Below, piece after piece: positions 18,518-29,200 of a stretch of 64,000 nucleotides of DNA. Below the pieces are notes generated by a model. That model was not told the origin of the DNA. It ran no database searches and saw nothing but the letters and a program-made list of their open reading frames with translations. Each line of letters opens with the position of its first letter. The stretch's first letter is position 1. The translations under genes were made by a program, and so were the position numbers. The DNA is taken from contig NZ_LR134289.1 in the NCBI RefSeq assembly GCF_900636535.1, positions 1,364,001 to 1,428,000 of the forward strand. The letters run 5' to 3'. This DNA is from Chryseobacterium gleum. GTDB lineage: Bacteria > Bacteroidota > Bacteroidia > Flavobacteriales > Weeksellaceae.

Positions 18518-19708
18518 TTATTTAAATCTCAAATTCAGGGAAATAATATCAGATTTCAATCCCACAGATTTCGTATAATGTCCGTATCTGATTTCCAGCA
18601 TATTCAGCCTTTCGACACCAAATAAACCATTCTTCGGACTGATCCTGATTCCTGCCCCGTAAAAATTACTGCTGAATTTTGAAAGGTCATAATTACTTGT
18701 ATAAAAGTCATCAAAAGCCGTATGCTCTTGATAAGGCGCAAAATATTTAGCCGCAGTCTGAGAATAATACCTGTAAAACGGACTTACCGAAACAAAAGGC
18801 GAAATTTTCACCGGCGTTTCCAGGCTGAAAGTATTAGATTTTAAGCCCCAATCGTCGGTATAATAACGATAATACGCTCTCAGAATCACTTTGTCCCCGA
18901 GGAAATAATTAGCTCTTACTCCCAAAGGAATTTTAAACCTTTTATCCGGCAAAGCTTCCTGATGAACTGAATTATCTTTGAAATAAACCCTGTGGAAAGG
19001 CAAACTTAAATATCCTGTCTGCTGAACACCGTCCGCCAAAAATTCAACCTGAAAATTCTGATTGATGATTTGCGAATAGGATAGAGACAGTGCATAAGTA
19101 TTTCTTCCGCTGGTTCCGTAGTTTTCGTGTTCTCCTCCGGTGCTTCCGTTTGTTCTGAGCTCAATCGGAGCAATCAGTTTTACCTGATCCAGATAAGCCT
19201 GAAATTTTGCGGTAAACTCTCCCATTCTGTTTTTGGTCTTTTGCGAAAACCCGATGTTTGCACCGTAAGATGCATAATCGAATTCAAAAGAGGTAGAAAT
19301 GCCCGCCATTAAAGTCGTTCCTTTTTCAGTGTTCTCACGGCTCCAGCTTAATGCAGGATAAATTCTGTTGTCTGCGTGGGAAGCGGATGAATTGGCTTTC
19401 AGATCGATCATATCCGACGAAGCGGAAGTATAATGATCGATCCCGACACTGAGATCGAATTTGTTTTTCCTGTCTTTCTTGTCGTATTTTACCATAGTTA
19501 CATCGATGGTATTGGAAATGTCGGTCAGTTTTTCCGTCCCGATTCCTCCCGTCACTGCAGAATTGTTTCCGTTTTGTTTATAATAGCTTGAAACTAAATT
19601 AGCTTCATCAAAAGTCAGTTTTTTAGGCTGTTCATTATTTGTGTTTTCCTGTGCTTTTGCGTTGAAAATTCCGAAAAGAGCAATAACACTTACGATCAAT
19701 TTTTTCAT
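18518..19708 (-). CDS. DUF3570 outer-membrane beta-barrel protein
   Basis: 396 aa with an N-terminal signal peptide ('MKKLIVSVIALFGIFNAKAQ', cleavage after KAQ). After ~40 residues the chain consists of alternating aromatic/polar beta strands ('FDLSVGIDHYTSASSDMI', 'ILRAYYRYYTDDWGLK', 'ISPFVSVSPFYRYYSQTA') and ends in a strand with terminal 'ISLNLRFK', as in outer-membrane barrels. Typical last gene of thioredoxin-ApbE-DUF4266-DUF3570 clusters, which are linked to an extracytoplasmic flavin/redox function not defined in detail. Thirty-five bp after the DUF4266 gene; terminator follows. Confidence 0.85.
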   Translation of the reverse strand: MKKLIVSVIALFGIFNAKAQENTNNEQPKKLTFDEANLVSSYYKQNGNNSAVTGGIGTEKLTDISNTIDVTMVKYDKKDRKNKFDLSVGIDHYTSASSDMIDLKANSSASHADNRIYPALSWSRENTEKGTTLMAGISTSFEFDYASYGANIGFSQKTKNRMGEFTAKFQAYLDQVKLIAPIELRTNGSTGGEHENYGTSGRNTYALSLSYSQIINQNFQVEFLADGVQQTGYLSLPFHRVYFKDNSVHQEALPDKRFKIPLGVRANYFLGDKVILRAYYRYYTDDWGLKSNTFSLETPVKISPFVSVSPFYRYYSQTAAKYFAPYQEHTAFDDFYTSNYDLSKFSSNFYGAGIRISPKNGLFGVERLNMLEIRYGHYTKSVGLKSDIISLNLRFK

Positions 19709-19743
19709 TTTTGAATCACAATTAAATTTTACGATTACTCTTT

Positions 19744-19962
19744 TTAGTTACATCCGCAACCACCGCCAACTTTTCCGGCATTTGCGCCCGAAGATCCTTC
19801 TCTGTAAGATTGAAAGCTGAGTTCAGTCTTTTCAATCGTTCTGTTTCCCAGAACCATTTCGGCGTCGTTCAGTTTATTTTTTTCGTACTCTTTTACAGTT
19901 GTACACGAGTTCAATAATGGAATTGTCAGTATCAAAAGAACAGCAATTGATCTGTAATTCAA
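19744..19962 (-). CDS. DUF4266 small lipoprotein
   Basis: The TTG at 19962 gives 'MNYRSIAVLLILTIPLLNSC', a perfect lipoprotein signal with Cys 20; the mature part has 'TVKEYEKNKLNDAEM', then 'LGNRTIEKTELSFQSYREGS' and a tail rich in glycine with 'GGGCGCN', as in DUF4266. The longer frame to 20100 would put 49 residues before the hydrophobic segment, too many for a signal peptide, and its extra segment ('PAFLFVPHKKSSVQAGLRRF') looks like translated repeat DNA. Likely anchored in the envelope and working with ApbE and DUF3570 next to it. The start remains uncertain. Confidence 0.75.
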   Translation of the reverse strand: MNYRSIAVLLILTIPLLNSCTTVKEYEKNKLNDAEMVLGNRTIEKTELSFQSYREGSSGANAGKVGGGCGCN

Positions 19963-20096
19963 AGCGTTGAATCTTCGCAGCCCGGCTTGAACGGAGCTCT
20001 TTTTGTGAGGAACGAACAAAAAAGCGGGAGTGGAAGACGGATAAAGCTGCCCAAACAAATATTCGACAAGCTTTTGACTGTTTTTTATAAGGTTTT

Positions 20097-21023
20097 TCAT
20101 TTTAAATTAATGTTTTGAGATGAATAAATTTTGTCATGGTCATCAATAATGATGCATTCCAGATGATTGATCTGGTTGATCATATTGAGCGCCGCATCGA
20201 TTCCCATAATGCTTACGGGAGTCGCCATTGCATCGGCAATTTCTGCGTTGGGACAAAAAATAGTAACACTTTTCACGCCCGAAACAGGCATTCCTGTTTT
20301 AGGATTAATGGTATGAGAATATTTTTTACCGTTAATCATAACGAATTTTTCATAATTCCCGGAAGTTGCAACCGCCATATTGGTGATATTCATGTAGGAA
20401 AACGGCTGTTTTGCGTTGTCTGGATCGGCAATTCCGACAGTCCAGGGTTTTCCGTCTGCTTGATTTCCCCAGGTCGTTAAATCACCCGAAGCATTCACAA
20501 TTCCGGAAGTTACACCTCTGTTTTGAAGCATTTGTTTTGCCATTTCTGCAGCGTAGCCCTTCCCGATTCCTCCGAAACCGATCCGCATTCCTTTTTCTTT
20601 GAGGAAAACGGTTTGATTTTCGCGATCAAGAATAATGTTCTGATAATTAACGAGTTTCAGATGTTCTTTAATCAGTTCAGGATTGGGAAGCTGTTGCATC
20701 TGCCGGTCAAAATTCCAGAAGCTTTTGTCGATTCCACCGTAAGAAATATCAAAATATCCGTCTGTAACTTTACTGATTCTCAAACTTCTTTCAATTAAAC
20801 CAAAGATTTCCCCATCCACTTTCACAGGTTTTATGCCTGCGTTTTTATTGATGAGATTGGTCTGGCTTTCCTCACTGAAAGTCGTCAAAAGCTTTTCGAT
20901 CCTCCTGATTTCGTCAATCGCTGCATCAATATGCTGATTTGCAGAATTTTCATCATTGCTTACAACGGTAATTTCAAAAGCATTCCCCATTAATTTCTGA
21001 GGTCTTTTGAACTCTCTCAACAT
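20097..21023 (-). CDS. apbE: ApbE-type FAD:protein FMN transferase
   Basis: 308 aa. Recognisable ApbE blocks: 'MGNAFEITVVSND' near the start, 'LLTTFSEESQTNLINKNAGI', 'KGMRIGFGGIGKGYAAEMAK' (FAD binding), 'GIVNASGDLTTWG', 'YSHTINPKTGMPVSG' and 'DAMATPVSIMG'. The enzyme transfers FMN from FAD to a Thr of target proteins outside the cytoplasm, using Mg2+. No clear signal peptide is present at this start, although the cluster members are exported; an N-terminal loss or unusual export is possible. Six bp after the thioredoxin gene, overlapping the next ORF frame. Confidence 0.9.
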   Translation of the reverse strand: MLREFKRPQKLMGNAFEITVVSNDENSANQHIDAAIDEIRRIEKLLTTFSEESQTNLINKNAGIKPVKVDGEIFGLIERSLRISKVTDGYFDISYGGIDKSFWNFDRQMQQLPNPELIKEHLKLVNYQNIILDRENQTVFLKEKGMRIGFGGIGKGYAAEMAKQMLQNRGVTSGIVNASGDLTTWGNQADGKPWTVGIADPDNAKQPFSYMNITNMAVATSGNYEKFVMINGKKYSHTINPKTGMPVSGVKSVTIFCPNAEIADAMATPVSIMGIDAALNMINQINHLECIIIDDHDKIYSSQNINLK

Positions 21024-21029
21024 ATGATC

Positions 21030-21476
21030 TTATTTATTTTGGTTTTCTTTAATATCCCGTACTTCTTTGGTGAAAGCTAAAGCATTTTCAGATGGAAGTC
21101 CCTCCCAGCTTTTCAGGATTTTGCCTTCCGAATTCAGCAACAATGTGTAAGGAAATAATCCTTTTTTATTGTACTGATCAGCAAGCGCTGCATTTTCTTT
21201 TTTCAATTCCGGAGAAAGCTGATTCTTTTTGTTTCTTGGAAAATCTGCATTGATGTAAACAGCGATATTTTCTATTTCCAGCTTTTTAAATTCATCGGTT
21301 TCGATGATAATCTTATGAAGTTTGATGCATGGAATACACCAATCTGAACCTGAAAAGTTCAGTAAAATAAGTTCTTTATTTTGGGACGCCATTTTTTTGG
21401 CACTTTCCCAACGGCTCTGCGCATGAATGCCAACAGCGAATACAACCATTAATATGGCTGAAAATAGTGTTTTCAT
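21030..21476 (-). CDS. Exported thioredoxin-family protein
   Basis: 148 aa with signal peptide 'MKTLFSAILMVVFAVGIHAQ'. The active site is 'GSDWCIPCIKLHK' with Cys 47 and Cys 50, and the later 'YNKKGLFPYTLLLNSEGKIL' supplies the cis-Pro region. Periplasmic thiol-disulfide exchange is expected. First gene of the operon thioredoxin-apbE-DUF4266-DUF3570 on the minus strand; the tight spacing supports joint expression. Confidence 0.85.
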   Translation of the reverse strand: MKTLFSAILMVVFAVGIHAQSRWESAKKMASQNKELILLNFSGSDWCIPCIKLHKIIIETDEFKKLEIENIAVYINADFPRNKKNQLSPELKKENAALADQYNKKGLFPYTLLLNSEGKILKSWEGLPSENALAFTKEVRDIKENQNK

Positions 21477-21542
21477 TAATTTTTATAATGTTTTTAGAGA
21501 ATAATGATGTTGTTTGATTGCAGATCAATCAAATTAAATAGA

Positions 21543-21932
21543 TTATATGGACAAAGATTTCGGTGGTTCCCAGACGGATCCTGTAAATCCTTTGTAACAA
21601 AAATCTTCATCTTTTGAAGGAACTTTATGAGATTGTAATGGTCTGAAGCTTTCAGCTTTTGCTTCAAAATAAAAGCTTGGGTGAATCGTGAATATCAAAG
21701 TTAATGGGGCAGAATGAATTACAAACGGCAGTTTCTGATCTTTACCATAATCTCCGTCTTTAACGGGATTTTCATAATGGGTTTTCAGAAACGCTGTAAG
21801 AGACATTTCCGGATTCAACTTTTTGTGTTCCCAATAATGTTCTATCAAAGTCGGAATTTTCAACAGCTGATATACTTCAGTTGTTGAAATTAAATACAGT
21901 GACAATAACAGTATGGAAATCAATTTTTTCAC
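21543..21932 (-). CDS. Small exported protein, paralogue of 30686-31072
   Basis: 129 aa from a GTG, the same start as in its paralogue. N-terminal hydrophobic segment 'KLISILLLSLYLISTTEVYQ', then conserved 'LLKIPTLIEHYWEHK', 'MSLTAFLKTHYENPVKDGDY' and 'KDQKLPFVIHSAPL', ending in 'SVWEPPKS'. The paralogue beside the RND operon shares all of these. The many His residues and the location next to metal transport genes suggest an accessory role in metal export; this is inference. Forty-two bp upstream of it lies the end of the P-type ATPase gene; a palindrome occurs just before its start. Confidence 0.65.
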   Translation of the reverse strand: MKKLISILLLSLYLISTTEVYQLLKIPTLIEHYWEHKKLNPEMSLTAFLKTHYENPVKDGDYGKDQKLPFVIHSAPLTLIFTIHPSFYFEAKAESFRPLQSHKVPSKDEDFCYKGFTGSVWEPPKSLSI

Positions 21933-21943
21933 AAATCAAAATT

Positions 21944-21957
21944 ATAAAATATTTTAT
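21944..21957. promoter_or_regulatory. Palindrome before the small exported protein
   Basis: ATAAAATATTTTAT, a perfect 14-bp palindrome 12 bp upstream of the GTG start. The paralogue at 31072 has ATGAAATATTTCAT at the same distance: the differing pair of bases changes on both arms, so symmetry is conserved. Operator or 5'-leader hairpin. Confidence 0.5.
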
Positions 21958-21973
21958 TAAGAATGATTATTTT

Positions 21974-24481
21974 TTATTTCCTTTCCAAAAGCCTTTTTAG
22001 AAGCTTATAGATCTCAAACCACAGCACAGAAACTGCAGCAGTAAGGAATGTAAATCCTAATTCTTTTACTGTAAGAGGCGCTACACTAAAGAATCCTGAT
22101 ACCGGCTTTACGTATAGAATAACAAACAATAATACAAGAACCAACGCGGAAATCCCTACTAATAAATAATTGCGATTTTTAAAACTTTCAAAAATACTGT
22201 AATGGAAAGATCGATTTACCAAACTCAGTAAAATATTCGCAAATATTAAAGTGCTGAACACCAAAGCTCTTGTTGTAGGCTCATCATTCCCCAGGTGAAC
22301 AGAATATTGATACATCCATAATATTCCTGCTGTGATAACCAATCCCTGAATAATACTTACCATAAGCTCTCCCCAGTTCAGAAATGTATCTGTAAGCACT
22401 CTTGGAGGTCTTTGCATTGCATCTTTTTCAATAGGCTCATTTTCATATACAATAGAACAGGTAGGTCCCATTACCAGTTCAAGAAAAATAACGTGAACCG
22501 GGGTAAATATGTGAGGGAATATCCATCCCAGGAATAAAGGCAAAGAAACCGTAAGGATAATGGGAATATGAATAGAAATAATATACTGAACAGCTTTTTT
22601 GATATTGGCATAAATTCTACGCCCCGCAGCAATTCCTACTACCAGCTTTTCAAGATCATCATTCGTAATGACGAGCGCTGCCGCTGATTTGGCAATTTCG
22701 GTTCCTTTATTTCCCATTGCGACTCCTATATGAGCCGCTTTTAATGCAGGTCCGTCATTCACTCCATCTCCCAACATGGCCACTACGTTCCCTTGTGCTT
22801 TCAGTGCATTCACCACTTCAAGCTTTGCTTCAGGAAACATTCTTGTAAACAGAGTCGTTTTTTCAGAAAGCTTCATTAAATCATCTTCTGAACTTGCGGT
22901 GACCTCACTTCCATTAACGGCAGGAGCATTATTGATAATCCCGGCCTGCAATGCAATAGCCTTTGTGGTATCCGCATTATCCCCCGTAATTACCTTTACC
23001 TTAATCCCCGCATTATAAATATGCTGAAGCACTTCTTTTATTTCTTTTTTAGGAGGGTCATAAAATGCGGTCAATCCTAAAAATTCAAAATTAAAATCCT
23101 GCTGGTTTTCAGGGAAATTATTTCCTTCGAAATGAGATTTGGCAACTCCAAGAACCCGATATCCCTTTTCACCAAATTCTTTTACGATATTTCTGATTTT
23201 ATTTTTTTCATCTTCTGAAAGTTCAGAAACAGTAAGGATTGCTTCAGGCGCACCTTTTGCCGCAATAATTCTCTCTTTTTGTTCATTTTCAAAAAGATGG
23301 GTCATCATAGGAGGTTTTCCTTCCAACGGATATTCATGAAATAACTTATAATTTTTTCTGTCGTCAGAATCCTGAGTCTGCTCATACACCTTATGTAAGG
23401 TTATTTCCATCGGATCAAACGGAACTGGCTCACTGCTCCACATCGCATAATCAATAAGTTCATCCAGCTCTTTTGTCTTGAAATTCTCCTGTTCATAAAT
23501 CGTATCAGACTTATAATCATAAAGATGCTTTAGCTGCATTGAATTTTCGGTAATTGTTCCCGTTTTATCTGTACATATCACTGTAACACTTCCCAACGTT
23601 TCGACAATACTGCTTCGTTTGATAATAATTCCTTCCCGCATCAGCTTCCAGGCTCCCAAAGCCATAAAGGTGGTAAAAGCCACAGGAATTTCCTCGGGAA
23701 GTACAGACATCGCCAAAGTCAAACCGCTTAATAAGCTGGTCACAAAGTCTTCCGTTTTAATATAACTAAAAATACATACCGCCAAAAAAATTATCAGTCC
23801 AATAATCGCCATGCCTTTTACAAAATTCCGGATCTGAAGCTGTAAAGGAGATATTTCTTCTTTTATTCCCAGTATAGACTGCCCTATTTTTCCTACTTTG
23901 GTTTCTTTTCCTATTTGTTCTACCTCAAAAACTGCAAGTCCGGAAACAGTAATTGTTCCGCTATATACTTTATTATCTTCTGATTTGCTGTCTTTAAAAA
24001 CAGAGAAGCTCTCCCCTGTAAGTGAAGACTGATTAACGGAAAAATCATTGCTATGTACAATGGTACCATCTGCATTGATCAGATTTCCTTCTTCGGTAAT
24101 ACAGAGATCTCCCACAGTAATTTCAAAAGTGGGTATTTTAATAATCTTTGAATTTCTTATGACCGTGCTTAAAGGCTCGTTCAATTTTTCAAGTTCTTCC
24201 AGGGCCTTTTTACTTCGGTTATCCTGATAGAAAGAAATAGCCGTAACTCCTATTATCGCGACCAACATAAATAATGCCTCACCATAGTCACCTATGATTA
24301 CATAGATAAGGGAAACACATATCAATAAAATAAGCATGGGTTCTTTCAGAATATCAATAAGCATATCTGCCCATGTTTCTTTTTTAACCGCTTCCAGCCG
24401 GTTATATCCGTACTTTTTTCGGGAAGCTTCCACTTCCGCTTCTGTAAGACCTTTGAGATTTTCAGGGATATTGTAATTCAT
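21974..24481 (-). CDS. P-type cation-transporting ATPase (P2-like)
   Basis: 835 aa. All core motifs are present: actuator-domain TGES (~155-158), 'PEEIPVAF' in membrane helix 4 (~262), phosphorylation motif DKTGT with Asp 305, 'KGAPEAIL' nucleotide-binding loop, 'GDNADT' and 'MLGDGVNDGPALKAAHIGVA' hinge. About ten membrane helices. The PEEIP in helix 4 resembles P2-type pumps (Ca2+ family, where PEGLP is usual), so Ca2+ or another divalent ion such as Mn2+ is likely, but the ion is not decided by sequence. Lies between a small His-containing protein and a heme-binding protein within a metal homeostasis block. Confidence 0.88.
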   Translation of the reverse strand: MNYNIPENLKGLTEAEVEASRKKYGYNRLEAVKKETWADMLIDILKEPMLILLICVSLIYVIIGDYGEALFMLVAIIGVTAISFYQDNRSKKALEELEKLNEPLSTVIRNSKIIKIPTFEITVGDLCITEEGNLINADGTIVHSNDFSVNQSSLTGESFSVFKDSKSEDNKVYSGTITVSGLAVFEVEQIGKETKVGKIGQSILGIKEEISPLQLQIRNFVKGMAIIGLIIFLAVCIFSYIKTEDFVTSLLSGLTLAMSVLPEEIPVAFTTFMALGAWKLMREGIIIKRSSIVETLGSVTVICTDKTGTITENSMQLKHLYDYKSDTIYEQENFKTKELDELIDYAMWSSEPVPFDPMEITLHKVYEQTQDSDDRKNYKLFHEYPLEGKPPMMTHLFENEQKERIIAAKGAPEAILTVSELSEDEKNKIRNIVKEFGEKGYRVLGVAKSHFEGNNFPENQQDFNFEFLGLTAFYDPPKKEIKEVLQHIYNAGIKVKVITGDNADTTKAIALQAGIINNAPAVNGSEVTASSEDDLMKLSEKTTLFTRMFPEAKLEVVNALKAQGNVVAMLGDGVNDGPALKAAHIGVAMGNKGTEIAKSAAALVITNDDLEKLVVGIAAGRRIYANIKKAVQYIISIHIPIILTVSLPLFLGWIFPHIFTPVHVIFLELVMGPTCSIVYENEPIEKDAMQRPPRVLTDTFLNWGELMVSIIQGLVITAGILWMYQYSVHLGNDEPTTRALVFSTLIFANILLSLVNRSFHYSIFESFKNRNYLLVGISALVLVLLFVILYVKPVSGFFSVAPLTVKELGFTFLTAAVSVLWFEIYKLLKRLLERK

Positions 24482-24552
24482 GTGAAATGGATGTAGTATT
24501 AAAATTACTGAATGTTTTTGTCATAACAGAATAATATTGATGATTTTAATCC

Positions 24553-25017
24553 TTAATTGATCTTCTTTTTAACCTGAACCACCCATTTTTCTATTTCCGA
24601 TTTATCCCTAGAAGATAATTTTGCATCATGATGGATTATTGTATACGAGCTAAGCGGCATTTCTCCCTCTTTAACGGTTTCGGCAATTTCATCTAATTTC
24701 TTCAATTTTTTTTCTTTAGTATAGGTATTAAATTCATCAAAATTCAAATGTCTTTTTCCTGAATTGACATGATCTGCCAACCACCATTTTACCGGCTGTA
24801 TATTACTATACCAGGGATAAGCTGTATTATTAGAATGACAATCGTAACAGCTTGTTTTTAATAAGCCCTGTACGTGGGATGACACCTGATAATGTTTTTC
24901 AATTGCATTTTCAGAAGGAGTGGCTGATATATTTTTATCAGTATCAAAAAATTGGATAACGATGAGAAACAGAACTATAAAGCCTGCTCCTATTTTTATT
25001 AAAGATGATGTTTTCAT
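24553..25017 (-). CDS. Heme-binding domain protein (periplasmic)
   Basis: 154 aa with an N-terminal membrane anchor ('IKIGAGFIVLFLIVIQFF'). The motif 'CYDCHSNNTAYPWYSNIQPV' contains CxxCH, the c-type haem attachment site, followed by 'WWLADHVNSGKRHLNFDEF', typical of the haem-binding domain family PF14376. Probably an envelope cytochrome-like redox or sensing protein. Between the RND adaptor and the P-type ATPase, same strand. Confidence 0.85.
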   Translation of the reverse strand: MKTSSLIKIGAGFIVLFLIVIQFFDTDKNISATPSENAIEKHYQVSSHVQGLLKTSCYDCHSNNTAYPWYSNIQPVKWWLADHVNSGKRHLNFDEFNTYTKEKKLKKLDEIAETVKEGEMPLSSYTIIHHDAKLSSRDKSEIEKWVVQVKKKIN

Positions 25018-25045
25018 AATTTGTATTTATCTATAAGTTCTTTTA

Positions 25046-26200
25046 TTATTCATCTGCAGTGTTCTTAAGTTTCATGAGAAGGGTATAAGCATTCTTGGTG
25101 ACAATTTTCTTATTTTTAAAATCATCGGTATTAAGTATCTGTATGAACCCGTTCTCTGTTTCACCCAATGTTACAGGAGTCAGGCGGTAGGTACGTGTTT
25201 TCTCTTCCACAAAAACAAAGTCTTTCCCTTCAAAATTGATAATGCTTTCTTCAGGAACTGCATTGGAAAAAGAGGTACTTGTTTCTATTTCTGCATTCAT
25301 ATACATTCCAGGAACAAGGCTCTGGTCATATTTTTCAAAATGACAGTGTACTTCAGCCATACCTCCCGGGTTAACATCCTTACTGATCAGAATGATCTCT
25401 CCATAATATTTTTTATCAGGAGCCGCATTCGTGTAGGCCGTAAACCGTTGTCCCATTTTGAGGTTTCCAAGATCTTTTTCGTATACTTTAAGGTTAAGAT
25501 GTATATCATCCGGATTGATGAGTTCAAAAAGGACATCCGAAGGATTTACATATTTTCCGATATTCACATTTACCTTACTCACAAACCCATTGATACTGCT
25601 GTAAACCGGAACGCTTTTTTTAATATTCCCGGAATTCAGCGATGCTGGGTTAATATTGATAAGGCGGAGCTGCTGGGCCAGAGAGTTCATCAGAATTTTC
25701 TGGCTGTTCATTTCAGACTGGGCCTGCTGCATGACTTTATCACTGGTAGCCTGACTTTGATTAAGGGTTTTCTGACGGTTATAGTCCAGTTCTGCAAAAT
25801 GCATTTTGGACCTTGCCATTAAATAATCCTGCTGAAGCTGTATAAACTGCGGGTTTTCAATAACGGCAATCACCTGCCCTTTTGAAACCGGCTTTCCCGG
25901 CAACAGGCTGCTGGATTTGAGATATCCGCCCAGTGGAATACTTACCGAAACCAGGTTTTGCGGAGGAACATCAATCATTCCATTAAGCTTTAAAAGCGAC
26001 GATATCTTCTGTAAAGAAAGGGTTGTAGTCGCTATAGGAGCATTTTTTAATTGGGCTTCAGTAAGCGTTACTACGTTTTCATCTTTGGAAGAGACCACTG
26101 CTGGTACCGGCTCCGTTTTTCCATGGTCTTTACACTCATAAAACATGAGCAATCCTATTATTTGCAGAGAATATGATATGATTTTAAATTTACGTTTCAT
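25046..26200 (-). CDS. czcB: RND efflux periplasmic adaptor (CzcB/CusB-like)
   Basis: 384 aa. N-terminal hydrophobic segment followed by a Cys ('FYECKDH'), so possibly a lipoprotein. The membrane-fusion layout is visible: 'VSIPLGGYLKSSSLLPGKPV' (lipoyl half), a coiled-coil hairpin with 'LQQDYLMARSKMHFAELDYN', the second lipoyl half 'INGFVSKVNVNIGKYVNPSD', and a beta-barrel 'VPGMYMNAEIETS'. Links the inner-membrane RND pump to the outer-membrane channel. Three bp after the pump gene, clearly one operon. Confidence 0.9.
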   Translation of the reverse strand: MKRKFKIISYSLQIIGLLMFYECKDHGKTEPVPAVVSSKDENVVTLTEAQLKNAPIATTTLSLQKISSLLKLNGMIDVPPQNLVSVSIPLGGYLKSSSLLPGKPVSKGQVIAVIENPQFIQLQQDYLMARSKMHFAELDYNRQKTLNQSQATSDKVMQQAQSEMNSQKILMNSLAQQLRLININPASLNSGNIKKSVPVYSSINGFVSKVNVNIGKYVNPSDVLFELINPDDIHLNLKVYEKDLGNLKMGQRFTAYTNAAPDKKYYGEIILISKDVNPGGMAEVHCHFEKYDQSLVPGMYMNAEIETSTSFSNAVPEESIINFEGKDFVFVEEKTRTYRLTPVTLGETENGFIQILNTDDFKNKKIVTKNAYTLLMKLKNTADE

Positions 26201-26202
26201 TA

Positions 26203-29200
26203 TTATGGGTTTAAAGTAAGATATTCCAATTCTATAGCACTCTGATTCAGTTTCCAGACTGCATCGGTATAACTGTTTTTTAAGGTGACTGCCTGATTGA
26301 CCAATATTACAAATTCGAGGTAATTGATCTCTCCGGCAAGAAACTGTTTTTTAGCTGTTTCAGTGATAACATCGGCGTTTTTAAGTTCTGTGCTTTCATA
26401 GCGGGAAACAATGTCAAGATTAGTCTGATAAATCCCGGATGCTTTTTTACGCTGATTCTGCAGGTTGAATTCCATATTGGCAATATCATTTTCAGCAACT
26501 GATTCTGCAATTTTAGCAGCCTGAATTCTGGCTTTCTGTCCGCCTGAAAAAACAGGAACCGAAACACCCAGCTGTACGGAATGAAATTGTGGTGCAGAGC
26601 CGTACACTTTGTCATCAGCCCCCGTTCCTTTAAAACTGTTAAGATTGTAAGCAAGCTGCAATCCCGGAAGCAGCTTAGCTTTTTCAAGAGCTGTCTGCTG
26701 TTCGGAAACTTTTTTCAGCTGCTGCAATACCTGGATCACAGGATGTGAACTCAGCTCTTCTTTAAGTCCTCTGCTAAATAACTTCTTATCTTCAGGAACA
26801 AAATCTGTTTCAGTATTCAAAAGCCATTGCAGCTGATATTTCAAAACTGAAAGCTCCTGATTCAGCTGCTTCAGCTGTATTTCAATAGCAGATTTCTGGT
26901 TGGAAGCAGTTGTTTTTTCCAAAATATTACTTTCTCCTGCTTTCAGACGAATGCTTGCTTTATCCAGAAAGTCGGTATACAGCTTTAATGTTTCCTGCAG
27001 AAGCTTTTCTTTTTCTTTCCAATAGAGAATATTATAAAAAGTAAGGCTTACGGCTTTCTTTAGCTCATATTCTTTAAGGGAAACATTAAGCAGAGACTTT
27101 TTCCATTCTTCCGTATAAAGATTCTTCTGTTTTTTATATACAGTAGGAAATGCTATATTCTGAGAAATACCGAATTTCATATCTGTCAGGGCACTGTTGA
27201 TTTGCCCATAGTCCATCGTAACTCCTGTCTGAGGAATATCTGATGCTGATCTGACAAGTGCCTTTGAATACTCGGATTTTAATTTTTCATTTTTAATAAT
27301 CCTATTATTTTTCAAAGCGACATCAACAGCTTCCTCCAAAGTAACAGGGGTTTGGGATTTTACTTCAAGACCAATAAAACAGAATAAAAATACCAATACG
27401 GAAGCTATATTTCTGTTTTTCATTTTTTTCATTTTGATTCCTTTTTCAATATTTACATAAAGCAATGGTAAAACAAACAGAGTAAGGAAGGTTGCCACTA
27501 TTAATCCTCCGATAACAACTGTAGCCAGTGGCCGCTGTACTTCGGCTCCGGCCCCGTTACTCAATGCCATCGGGATAAAGCCCAGCGAGGCAACAAAGGC
27601 GGTCATAAGGACCGGGCGGAGACGTGATTCTCCTCCGTCAATAACAATTCTTACAATATTTCTCATTCCGCTTTTGTAAAGACGGTTAAACTCAGATATT
27701 AAAACAATTCCGTTCAGCACAGCTACTCCAAAAAGTGCAATAAACCCTACTCCGGCACTGATACTGAAAGGCATTCCTCTCAGGGCCAGAAAAAATACTC
27801 CTCCGATGATGGAAAGAGGAATTGCAGTATAAATAAGTAAGCTTTCTTTTACAGATTTAAATGCAAAAAACAACATTACAAAAATAAGGGCAAGTGCAAT
27901 AGGAACCGCAATCATGAGGCGCTGTTTGGCATTGTTGAGGTTCTCAAAAGACCCTCCATAGGTCATATAGTAACCCGTAGGGAGCTTTATTTTCTGATCT
28001 ACTTTTCCCTGCAGCTCTTCAACAATGCTTTGTACATCCCTGTCCTTTATATTAAAACCTACGACAATTCTTCTTTGGGCATTTTCTCTCTGAATCTGGT
28101 TGGGACCATTCTTCACTTCCACTTTGGCAAGCTGAGACAGCGGAATCTGATTTCCAAAAGGTGTGGGAACCAAAAGATTCTTAATATCGGTAACATTTTT
28201 CCGGTATTTGGTATCGAGGCGTACTACCATATCGAAGCGTTTTTCACCTTCAAAAACCAGCCCTGTACTTTGTCCGGCAAATGCCGTATTGACAATTCTG
28301 TTAATATCTGCAACAGATAGGTGGTACTGGGCAATTAAAGGGCGGTTGTATTCTATAATTACCTGAGGCATCCCGGAAATAGGTTCGATGTAAAGATTCT
28401 GTGTTCCTTCAACAGTTTCTATAATTTTACCAAGTTTCTGAGCATTCCGGGAAAGAACATCCAGATCATCACCAAAAATTTTCACTACTACATCCTGTCT
28501 TGCTCCGGTCATCAATTCATTAAAACGCATCTGCACAGGATATTGAAAGCTGGCTGTAATTCCGGGTACTTCCTGAAGCTGTTTCCCCATTTTATCCGCT
28601 AATTCGGGAAAAGTAGAGGCAGAGGTCCATTCTTTTTTATCTTTCAGGATAACCATCATATCAGAAGCATCCATCGGCATTGGGTCTGTAGGTACTTCCC
28701 CGCTCCCGATCTTTGTAACGACCTTCTGCACCTCGGGAAATCTTGATTTGAGAATATGTGCTGCTTTTTGGGTACTTTCAATTGTTGTGGTCAAATTACT
28801 TCCCGGAAGCACTCTTGTGTCTACGGCAAAATCTCCTTCTTCAAGGGAAGGAATAAATTCGCCCCCCATTTTGGATAAAATGAAAACGGCTGTTATAAAT
28901 AAGACTGCCACTACCCCAAAAACTATTTTGGGTACTCTGAGAAGTTTGAGCAAAACTTCAAGATAGATCTTCTCTACCTTTTTCATCATGCTGTCTGATA
29001 AAGTAGGTTTATTACTTCTTTTTCTCAGCAATACCGCACTCATCATCGGAATATAGGTCAGTGAAAGTAAAAATGCTCCTAGCAGCGCAAAAGCTACGGT
29101 CTGTGCCATGGGTTTGAACATTTTCCCTTCAATTCCCTGCAGGGTAAGAATTGGCAGATAAACAATCAGAATAATAATCTGTCCAAAAACAGCACTGTTC

